Assembly: GCA_000310025.1 (NCBI GenBank)
Contig: FN648943.1
Span: 1,978-19,434 of the forward strand
DNA: 17,457 bases
Reading direction: 5' to 3'
Origin: Ectocarpus siliculosus
Taxonomy: Eukaryota; Sar; Phaeophyceae; Ectocarpales; Ectocarpaceae
The position numbers and the translations under genes were made by a program. This document shows positions 10,886-17,457 of this stretch, piece after piece. The notes under the pieces were generated by a model. The model saw only the letters and a program-made list of their open reading frames with translations, made no database searches and was not told where the DNA came from. Within the stretch, counting starts at the first letter, position 1. Each line of letters opens with the position of its first letter.

Positions 10886-13800
10886 TGACGACTATGACGA
10901 CGGTCACCACGAACACAAACACAAACGCAAGACACATTCTTCGATGACAAGAGCCGCTGCGGATAGCAACAGAAACGGCAATCCCCGCTTTCCCCCCCAA
11001 AGGTACTATGCAGACGACCGTACGTCGTATGCACACACCTCTGCGGTCATGTCCGACCGCTTTGCCTCCAGCTCCATGATACGATTACTGCTTCTGTCCT
11101 TGAAACATCCAAGGTAGGTGTAGTCTGTGGCCAAGGGCGAGGGAGACGCACACGGGAAGGAGCAGAGGTCCCTTTGAGACAGTCCACGGGGGATGACAAA
11201 TCGTGGGAATTAACAGCTCAGGTCTGCAGTGGAGGAATTGTGCCATAGGCGTCATTGCGACGCAGGACGCGGTAGTTGACGTACGAGCATTGTCTAGCAC
11301 CATAAGGTGCACGAAACGATCTCAAATGGGCGAGAGCCTAGGTGGGAGATGCTGACCAAGAAACCTTTTTTACTACATGCAGCTACATGCAGCTGTTTTT
11401 TGTTTTTCTTGTGTCGTCCTCATCCCTTCTCCCGCCATTGCTCGCAGGGCTGACTTCCGCTTCAGGATTGAATCGTTTGTACCGAAGAGATCCAATCTAG
11501 ACTAACACAGAGCGGTCTATGCCACTCATCTTCGTTTTCTTCGCGAAACGGGTCAGTTGTTCCTTCCCTCCAATACGCACATGAAACTGAACTATCTACG
11601 GCGGTATTAGCGATCCAATATTGTTTTGGTGAGAGTTGAAACTCTGATTTGGTTATGACATGGTTTACACGGGATATCGTCGACTAAATCGGCGGGGGGG
11701 CCTGTTTAAGTGTGGAAATATTGTTGTAACGTATTTTCTGTTGTTCGGAGAATCTATTGTAGATGTTATGGCGCACCGATGGGGAAAAAAGGGAAAAATT
11801 GGTCATCCCCATGGGCTAAGTGACTGTTACTTCACACGACAAGCTACTGCTTGGAATTCTCTCTTGTGCCTGTTGCCGTGAGTCTTTGGATATCGTCGTT
11901 CCTTGAACACGACGGCTCACCAAGCAGTTCGCAGGGCGCTGGGTTATCATCACCGCAGAACCCGTCGTCACTGTCAACATCTCCCGAGTCGCAGGTGCTT
12001 TCCTCGTCAGAGCAGCAATAGACACCATCAGCATCGACTATTCCGTCATGCTCGGTGCACGGATCATCTGTTCGTGGCAGAGCGGGTCAGTTAGGGGGCA
12101 GCGCACGTTTGACAGGCCGTTGTGTTGGGAAAGTTCGAACTTTGTTAGCACGACAAATCCAGTCGTCGAGGGGTGGTACTGCTGGACGTGCAAACGCGGG
12201 GGGTAATCGATGCTACTTTTGAAATAGGCACACGAAGTACCCGCACCATCAGATCCCATGACCCCAAACGTAGCAAGAAATCGTGTTTCAGGCGCGCGGT
12301 GTGCGGTTTTCCATCACGTTGTTGGTGTGCACATCGTCTCGGCAAAAAGTCGAACACAAAAACAGTTCTCTTTCTCGTCTTCTCAAATCAAGGCATATTT
12401 TCTGGCCCCTCCGCTGTATTGTTTGAATACTAAGTTATCCCCACATAACAGTCAGGCTAACGATACGTGTATGATATCGACGTGTTGGTGGTGCAAGCCG
12501 CTTGCTGCATTGATTTCTGTGCTCGGCATGCCGTCACCAACTTACGACCGGTGACCAGTATCAACAGAAAAGACCATAATTTCGTACGAACATATATCAT
12601 GAGGCACATTTGCGAATCGCGCTTTTGGCTCGCTGCTGTAAATGCCAAGTTCGTTGAAGTCAATAGACAACAGTAACAACGTGCCAACCATTTGAATAGA
12701 ATCTGTCGTACACGCCCGGCACTCACCACTCTCTTCGGTACTACCGTACCGACTATCGACGACGGCCCACCAATTGCTCCAGAACTCGTCATCTTTCCGG
12801 CTGCCGTCCTCATTAAACCCCTCTGACCAGGGCAGACCCTGGTCTGCCTTTCCGGCCAAAATGAGCGCGTTTCCGACGCCCAGGGAAGCCGAGCTCGTGG
12901 GCCCTATGGGTGACGCCGCGTGCACTACAACGGACTGCACCTTTTCACCGCTGGAAAATCCGTGAGAACAGTCGTCGACGAACTCATATGGTTCGGTGTA
13001 GTTGTAGGGTGTGGCCTCTGTGAAGTTGACCGTGAACTCGAGGCAGCCATTCTGCAGCGAGCTGGAATGGTCCATCTTCGCGCATGTGATGTTCAGCCGG
13101 ATCGTGGTGTCGTTGAGGGCCTCGTACAGACTTGGGTCCATGTGGGGCTGACAAAATAGTTGTCGATCAACGGGAGAGGGAGGGGGAGATTGTCTCCAAG
13201 ACACAGAAGAAGAATGGTGCCCCGAGTATTGGGATACGGTCGTAGGTAGGTCGCAAAAGATACCAGACTCCCTGGGCCCAAATTCAAAGCTCGAATACTC
13301 CACAACGAAGAGATTGCCAGAACCAAACGGTTCGTTCGCGGAAAGCTTTCAACGCCTTCACTTTCGGCACCCTCGCCGTTCTTGCCGCATGAGCGTTCGA
13401 GTTTAGAAAACCGGTCCAGATGGTGTGGCATCTTACAGTACGCCACCTACGGTAAGAAGGTGGAGCACAAGGCGAACGTGCGTGTCTTTCCCATGCACTG
13501 CTGTTCAGCGTGAAGCGATATAGCGTCGCTGGGTCGAGCTGGAAACAGGATCAAGGACGTAAACAAAGTAGAATTTGGACCGGAAGAAAAATTACGTTTT
13601 GCGGCTAGCTATGCTTGTGAGGCAGATGTACGGGCGCTGCTAGAGTTCAGGAGTGGCATACACGAGGCCACAAGCCTCGAGTCGGGGGGAAGTGTAGGTA
13701 TTATTTCGGGGGCTATCCGTTGCTGAAGATGGGAGGACATTGTTTGTCATATTATTGTTGTTGCTGATCTCTTCACATGAAACTCGTATCAGTTGCTAAT

Positions 13801-14687
13801 CCCAAAATCTAGGAAAGACTCTCGGTCCGTGGTCACAAAAAGTGCTGGCCTAATGTTTGCCATATGAAATTCATAATTTCTCAAAATGGGCACATACCTG
13901 GAGGTGGCGGACCCAGAGCTGGTTTTGGTAGGTCGCGTAGAACACGTCAACTTCGAGCTCGTCGCCATCGTTCCCAATGTATGTGGTGTTCCACGTGTCG
14001 TCCCCTACATGGTAAGCACTCGATTCACCATTGCAGCTGTGCAGCGTTCCGTCTGTTGTCGTACATGATGAGCAGAGAACAACAGGCATTGAACATGAAC
14101 AAATATATCATTATGCAGCAGTAGCATTCGCAGTTCTGGTATTTGCGCTACAGTATATGGGTGCTATTGGTTCGAGACTGGCACCCTTGTCCTCCAACAA
14201 ACCGCCGGCTGGCACCGTTGACGTACCACACGTACACGTGGACATTCCAATGTCTGCGCCAGCCAAAGTCATGGCGCACCTGCATCGCGACTACCGCTGC
14301 TCGAGTGTACACAATGTCAAGTGCACGCCGAGGCACGCGCACCAGTGTAGACTACAAGTTCAGCAGTAAATACATGACAATTTCATGCCAACGACGTGGC
14401 ATTTTCTTTCCGTCACCTTTGCGCTCTCGCTTGATACGTCTACTCTGTAATAACGTCGAAATTGACTCACTTTCGTCTTCCTCCACCCATCCTCGTGTGA
14501 TGATGTTGTTACCGAGGTTGAGCTGGACGTCACCAGGGCTGTTTGGCCCTGCCTCCGGCAAGCGGAAGTTCGGCAACTGTCCATCGCTGAAAGTGAAGTT
14601 ACAGGCGTCTGTCGTCGTAAACTGGGAGGCGGACACCGCCGTCGTGGGCAGCAACGCCACCAACGCGAAGCAGCATTTTTTTAGCAT
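5841..14687 (-). CDS. Ten-exon gene: secreted WSC-domain protein with three copies of an unrecognised repeat
   Basis: Exons (minus strand): 14687-14471, 14052-13898, 13147-12727, 12067-11921, 11124-11039, 10277-10067, 8916-8622, 7901-7675, 7006-6773, 5948-5841. They total 2,101 nt; without one extra base in exon 8 this is 699 residues plus stop. All nine introns begin GT and end AG, and each exon end phase fits the next start. Order: signal peptide (1-20), repeat 1 (about 27-160), Ser/Gly/Trp region (about 195-264), six-Cys Asp-rich exon (265-313), WSC domain (317-406), partial repeat 2 (about 422-511), repeat 3 (512-664), hydrophobic C-terminus (665-699). Seven N-glycosylation sequons lie in the first 175 residues. 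WSC domains are putative carbohydrate binders, so a cell-surface or wall role is inferred. Introns (418, 750, 659, 796, 761, 1150, 720, 668 and 824 bp) show no other supported genes. The family of the repeat is unknown to me. Confidence 0.8.
6773..7006 (-). CDS. Exon 9: end of repeat 3
   Basis: Residues 587-664, 78 codons, phase 0 at both ends. It reads FVKSDGDTHELKHVFYPTQR, then LYAATIQANWEPNLRGLLE and VRLRVYC, matching repeat 1 across exons 2 and 3. It ends SATCDDIEDLCT. Acceptor CACCGCAG, donor GTAAGA at 6772. The Trp of LWV is replaced by Tyr here. Confidence 0.8.
7628..7651. repeat. Two-copy 12-bp tandem repeat just inside intron 8
   Basis: catggtgatgtt is followed directly by catggtgatggt, close to the exon 8 donor. 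No function apparent. Confidence 0.5.
7675..7901 (-). CDS. Exon 8: start of repeat 3, contains a one-base frameshift
   Basis: After acceptor GCCGCAG it reads FTNWSPDVDGAAAGYRFSD, then IPEAVPNSPGDV (538-549) and TETYCNGDSA. Homology with repeat 1 then continues in the next frame as EYSGEDGYWYNA up to donor GTGAGG at 7674. The switch falls at a run of three G (plus positions 7710-7712). One extra base explains it: without it the exon is 226 nt and ends in phase 0, as exon 9 requires. Left unchanged, translation would run off frame and stop early. Confidence 0.75.
8622..8916 (-). CDS. Exon 7: repeat 2 (lacks the first third)
   Basis: Residues 414-511. It reads CTGSSAQFWDPKNGEWRS (424-441), then DGESHDLDMFYMSL (447-460), LWVTEIESWMAPSLYNQL (467-484) and LILTC (491-495), so the part spread over exons 2 and 3 in repeat 1 is here in one exon. 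The LPEA-x-PNSPGDV part is absent. Two in-frame acceptors exist (exon start 8916 or 8904). The donor is GTTAGT at 8621, the weakest donor of the gene, chosen because its phase 2 end fits exon 8 exactly. Confidence 0.72.
8917..10066 (-). other. Intron 6, longest intron; searched for a missing repeat-2 exon, none seen
   Basis: Bounded by GTGAGC and AACAG, 1,150 bp. Repeat 2 lacks its LPEA-x-PNSPGDV part, so an extra exon was sought here on the minus strand. No matching motif was found. Open frames on both strands (for example 9618-10004 plus and 10027-9623 minus) have no recognisable content. Confidence 0.55.
10067..10277 (-). CDS. Exon 6: second part of the WSC domain
   Basis: Residues 343-412 plus one base. 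It reads LCGELCAGSRQFGTQRSRQ, then CWCG, and ends in the diagnostic CTGSDDGEICGG followed by MSTYEF. With exon 5 the domain has exactly eight cysteines: 320, 344, 348, 362, 364, 382, 386 and 395. WSC domains occur in yeast cell-wall stress sensors, fungal and animal glycan-active proteins and many brown algal wall proteins; glycan binding is the accepted but often untested role. Acceptor GCGCAG, donor GTGAGC at 10066. Confidence 0.88.
10822..10903. repeat. CAACGA-type hexamer microsatellite in intron 5
   Basis: Near-perfect tandem CAACGA units in the middle (about 10848-10884), with degenerate ACTACGAC-like units on both sides. It lies inside the intron that splits the WSC domain. Long open frames over it are low-complexity artefacts. 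Confidence 0.85.
11039..11124 (-). CDS. Exon 5: first part of the WSC domain
   Basis: Residues 315-342, reading TYLGCFKDRSSNRIMELEA and ending SDMTAE. This is the classic N-terminal third of WSC domains (aromatic-x-Gly-Cys-aromatic, Arg-x-(Leu/Met), Met-Thr-x-Glu before the second Cys). The acceptor GGCCACAG follows a long pyrimidine tract. The donor is GTGTGT at 11038, phase 0. The exon is 86 nt long and shows no long frame by itself, but the joined domain supports it strongly. Confidence 0.82.
11373..11392. repeat. Two-copy tandem repeat of a 10-mer in intron 4
   Basis: The 10-mer ctacatgcag occurs twice in direct succession (11373-11382 and 11383-11392). No function apparent. Confidence 0.6.
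11921..12067 (-). CDS. Exon 4: six-cysteine Asp/Gly-rich module, symmetric phase 1-1
   Basis: Residues 265 (split codon) to 313. Cysteines at 268, 282, 283, 290, 302 and 310 sit among Asp and Gly: CTEHDGIVDADGVYCC, then CDSGDVDSDDGFCG. The spacing suggests a small disulfide-bonded, possibly metal-binding unit; I do not recognise a named family. The exon starts with two bases and ends with one, so it could be gained or lost without changing the frame. Acceptor AACAG, donor GTGAGC at 11920. Confidence 0.75.
12727..13147 (-). CDS. Exon 3: end of repeat 1 and following Ser/Gly/Trp-rich region
   Basis: The longest exon, residues 125-264 plus one base. It starts after TTTTGTCAG with PHMDPSLYEAL, matching the MAPSLYNQL of repeat 2, then IRLNITC. 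Four more sequons (NDT, NIT, NFT, NYT) lie at 136-175. The tail has a stretch reading GPTSSASLGVGNALILAG (206-223) and then FWSNWW (246-251), which may be a worn extra copy of the repeat start. Donor GTGAGT at 12726. Confidence 0.8.
13898..14052 (-). CDS. Exon 2: middle of repeat 1
   Basis: It begins with two bases completing an Asn codon (NGT sequon) and ends in phase 0. Acceptor CAACAG, donor GTATGT at 13897. It encodes CNGESSAYHVGDDTW (79-93), then GDELEVDVFYATYQNQLWV (102-120). The same order of conserved positions (Cys, Ser-rich turn, Trp, Gly-Asp, Asp-x-Phe-Tyr, Leu-Trp-Val) recurs in exons 7 and 8-9. Confidence 0.8.
14471..14687 (-). CDS. Exon 1: signal peptide and start of repeat 1
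   Basis: Residues 1-72 plus one base (phase 1). The start ATG at 14687 gives a compact signal peptide, MLKKCCFALVALLPTTAVSA, and has a purine at -3. An in-frame ATG 14 codons upstream (14729) is possible but would put a polar stretch in front. The mature part holds an NFT sequon and the repeat signature LPEAGPNSPGDV (43-54), shared with exon 8. The donor is GTGAGT at 14470. Confidence 0.82.
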
Positions 14688-15965
14688 GGCTGTGCAGTTG
14701 TATAGACTAGTCGTCGCTTCGTGGCGCATGATGAATGTACACGGCTGGTGTACACCGAACTGAAGTACGCGCGTATGGCGTTGATTGCCGGCAAGATGTC
14801 GTCACTTGTCGTCAAGCTTGTCGTTTGTCGTACGCATTCGATCATACGATTAGACGCGAAAGAGCTAAGCGTTTCATTTGAGCGGGTACAAGAGCGTGTT
14901 GAAATACAGCGCATTACCGCTGTAGTGCTGTAGTATGTGCGTACAGTAGTAGAATAGATGCAGCTGTATGATTTTTCATTTTTCTTAATAAGACACAACG
15001 AATCCATCTCTATCATAGAAAAGAGTCAGAGACAGATTAGCAATGAAATCATAGCGCCAGAAAAAGCTACCTGTATGTCTACGATTTCCCAGACAGCATA
15101 TAGGGACATGATTGATGTATGCAATGATACGTAGATGGGGATGCGGTGTGATATGTGACGTTTGGTAAAACGTAACATGTGTGACGAGTTCTAGCGAGGA
15201 GCTCACGAATGAACTGAGGAGAAGATTGTAATTGTAGCGAGATCACGAGGTGTTGCGAGCCCCACCGGGTTCACTCCCCAACTATCCCTCAACATTGTTC
15301 GTGAGGTGGATTATGCCATCCTTACGAAGGCTACTGTGGTAGTACTCATGTGTGGTTTTGAGCTATGCAGGTGGGCAAGTGCGTGACCGTCCATCGGTCA
15401 TTGGGATCTTCGGGGTATCTCCGGTATAGTAGAATCTTTGGCAAGTTGTCGCGCGTTCCGTGCTGTCATGTGTTCCTAGTTCCGAACGTGTCTTGCGACT
15501 GTTGCTCGCGTGGCTTTGTGTTTGTGATGCACCTGGGTGGCCACTCTCTTCCGTTGCTTGTTGTGTCTACGAGGACGACCAATACAACGACTTTACCATC
15601 TCTTCACATTGTCAACCGGGACAACAGCCATGCTCATCCAGCAGCACTCGGCTTGGGGCCAATCAACAAACATCTCACCTCTGCAAGTACGCTGAAGAAG
15701 AAAGAAAGTATAAGTCCAAAGCGGCATCTAGAAACAACATCGACTACTCTAGTTCCGTCACTGCTGTCTCAACAGACTTCGGTCTACACAGACTTCGGTC
15801 TGCACATCACACAGACTACTGTCTGGAACTGCACATAGGCTCAACCGCGTGCAGACACGACCCTAAGGTACAGGGCACCTCGACACGACACATTTCCTAC
15901 ATGGATGACACGCTAACTGGTGTCTGAAGACTCAACGAGGCCTCGGCAGAACAAGACCTTCGTCA
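14688..15965. other. Upstream flank of the ten-exon gene, no supported gene
   Basis: This must contain the 5' UTR and promoter of the minus-strand gene, but I see no clear core promoter motif. Overlapping plus-strand frames at 15365-15838 and 15460-15927 have no recognisable domain and overlap in two frames, so they are not called. The alternating GTCT/AGAC array at 15766-15824 is the only notable structure. Confidence 0.5.
15766..15824. repeat. Alternating GTCT/AGAC short inverted-repeat array
   Basis: GTCT at 15766, AGAC at 15774, GTCT at 15782, AGAC at 15790 and GTCT at 15798 follow one another at an exact 8-base step; a further AGAC (15813) and GTCT (15821) pair follows after a 15-base step. 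Neighbouring words are reverse complements, giving tandem 4-base-loop hairpins, two of them with TTCG loops (15774-15785 and 15789-15802). Confidence 0.7.
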
Positions 15966-17457
15966 CGTACCCAGGGCGCTGTCGTGCTCAGAAAGGAGGA
16001 GTGGCAGCAGGGCTGCTGCACACAACAAAAGGGAGCCTTGGTGAGCATGTCTGTATGTTGCTCCGACGTCGACACAAATTTGATCGAGATGTCCCCCGAC
16101 CTAAACAATCCACGAATGAAGTGGTACCGCACGTCGATGTGCTTGCTACGCGCTGAGCTAAGGGGGTTCTGCACCAAAGCCATGGCCCCCTGATTGTCCT
16201 CAAGCTCAAGGACATGAATGCTACCGCCACTGGTCTCTGGGGCAATAAACGAAAGCACTGCACGCACAAACAAAGCTTCTTTCACACCCTCTCCGGCAGC
16301 AATGTACTCTGCCTCCGTAGACGACAAAGATACGATAGCTTGCGTCTTGCTACCGTGGCTAATGGCGGTCCCTCCAACCGTTGTTGCCAGCCCTGACACC
16401 GAACGCCTATCCTCAGCGTCAGCGTAGCTAGCGTCCACGTACACCGCCAGCCCCAGTCCCGATCCCCGTTTGTAGGTGATCCCGAGGTCCCTCGTCTCTT
16501 TGAGGTAGGCGAGGATCTTCCGTATCGCCTTCCAGTGCCTCTCGGTAGGGGCATGGGCGTGGCGCGCTACCGCACGCACAGCGAACGAGATGTCCGGGCG
16601 CGAGAACGTCGACACCCACATCATGCTGCCGATGGCCTCCCTCACTGGCCACTCCCCTCCACCCTCGTCATCTCGCTTCGGTCCTAGGTCGGCACCAGGG
16701 GAAGCAGGGATGGGGGAGGTCGATTGCACATCAAAGCGATTCACGATGCTGTCAATATACGCGGTTTGGGAGATTCTAAGGGTCCCAGCCTCTAGGTCTC
16801 TCTCAACGGCACACCCGTCGAACCACACACACTCTCCAAGGTCTTTGGTGGGGAATGCCTTGTTGAGGGAAGCGAGCAACTCCTTGCAATCATCATCAGA
16901 CCCAGCCACCAAAATGTCATCCGCATAAATCACGATAATCATCACCACGACATCGTCTTTCATCTTGCGGAAGACGCACGGGTCCGCCTTGCACTGCTCG
17001 AACCCGTTTTCTACAAGCGTGTCGGCAGCGTGGTACCCCCACTGCCTGCCGCTCTGCTTCAAGCCGTAAATAGCACGCTCAGCCTTCACAACTTTGTGGG
17101 ATTTTTCCCCGCACCCCGCGGGGAGCCTCAAGAACACATCCTCGTCTAACTTAGCGTGTGTAAACGCCTGCTTGACATCCCAGTGGTTGAGTTTCAATGA
17201 TTTCTCATTGGCTACCGCAAGCATCAGTTTAATGGATGCGGATGATGGGCAAGGGGAGGATGAGTAGAAGTAGTCCACATTCGGAATTTGCGAAAAACCC
17301 CTAGCGACCAGACGCGCTTTGAACTTCTCGATTTTCCCCTCCTTGTTCGTCTTCCAAGTAAAACGCCACTTAGAACTCACAGGTCTACGCCCCTCTGGCG
17401 TACCGTCTACGAATGAAAAGGTTCCCGTGTCCAAGTGCCCATCAAACTCTTCCCTCA
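15932..17457 (-). pseudogene. copia RT-RNase H, open frame to window edge, C-terminal end replaced
   Basis: The frame enters from the right edge within RT (REEFDGHLDTGTF) and stays open through RT and RNase H. The motif HWDVKQAF, broken in the other copy, is intact. The second RT motif is YADD (16927-16916), not YVDD. RNase H motifs VYVDASYAD, STEAEY and KHIDVRYH are present. After DMLTKA the 482-bp deletion replaces the natural C-terminus with out-of-context LTR and flanking codons up to TGA at 15934-15932. Integrase and gag lie beyond the window, if present. Confidence 0.85.
15966..17457 (-). mobile_element. Second Ty1/copia copy, inverted, internally deleted and cut by the window edge
   Basis: It matches the plus-strand copy from its RT start (plus-copy position about 2484) to about 3894, then jumps to 4377-4443, the element's last 67 bp. 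About 482 bp of the element are missing at the join near 16032/16033. Differences from the other copy are few: several amino-acid changes and a six-base duplication at 16199-16210. The two copies are therefore recent relatives in opposite orientation, enclosing about 11.5 kb. Confidence 0.9.

Noticed and set aside
10767-11036. Val-rich and Thr-rich frames over the microsatellite
   Set aside because: They are products of the hexamer repeat within an intron.
6704-14729. Reading the three repeat-containing regions as three separate tandem genes
   Set aside because: Only the first has a signal peptide and only the last a stop with a hydrophobic C-terminus; all exon phases chain across the whole span.
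15365-15927. Two overlapping plus-strand frames of about 155 residues
   Set aside because: They overlap in different frames, show no domain, and nothing favours either one.
1-17457. CRISPR array, bacterial operon or prophage interpretation
   Set aside because: There are no spaced direct repeats of CRISPR type, and the GT-AG introns and copia elements show a eukaryotic nuclear sequence.

Overview
This window looks like nuclear DNA from a multicellular or filamentous eukaryote. The best guess is a stramenopile, most likely a brown alga of the Ectocarpus type. The reasons are Ty1/copia retrotransposon sequence at both ends, GT-AG introns of roughly 0.4-1.15 kb separating short exons, donors mostly GTGAG-like, and a secreted WSC-domain protein, a family that is expanded in brown algae. 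The taxon is inferred; no marker gene is present.

Layout: (1) 1-4443, plus strand: a decayed Ty1/copia element, entering the window in gag (zinc knuckles) and running through protease, integrase, reverse transcriptase and RNase H to a 3' LTR region. Its reading frame is broken in three places. (2) 4444-5840: no gene seen; it probably holds the 3' UTR of the next gene. (3) 5841-14687, minus strand: one ten-exon gene that I assembled exon by exon. All nine introns have GT...AG ends and every exon phase joins correctly. The product is about 699 residues: signal peptide, a repeat unit I do not recognise (copy 1), a six-cysteine Asp/Gly-rich exon, a complete eight-cysteine WSC domain split over two exons, a shortened copy 2, a full copy 3, and a hydrophobic C-terminus that could be a GPI-anchor signal. 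One extra base in exon 8 shifts the frame; it is either a sequencing error or a sign of a dying allele. (4) 14688-15965: upstream flank with no supported gene but an unusual alternating GTCT/AGAC array. (5) 15966-17457, minus strand: a second, nearly identical copia copy in inverted orientation. Its pol frame is open to the window edge, its RT motif is YADD, and an internal deletion of about 482 bp fuses pol to the last 67 bp of the element.

The copia copies are ordinary mobile DNA. The interesting object is the central gene: a mosaic extracellular or cell-surface protein that embeds a putative carbohydrate-binding WSC module, carried as a symmetric phase 1-1 cassette, within three copies of an apparently undescribed domain. 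This is what a cell-wall or extracellular-matrix protein built by exon shuffling would look like. Function beyond 'secreted, probably glycosylated, probably glycan-binding' cannot be read from the sequence.
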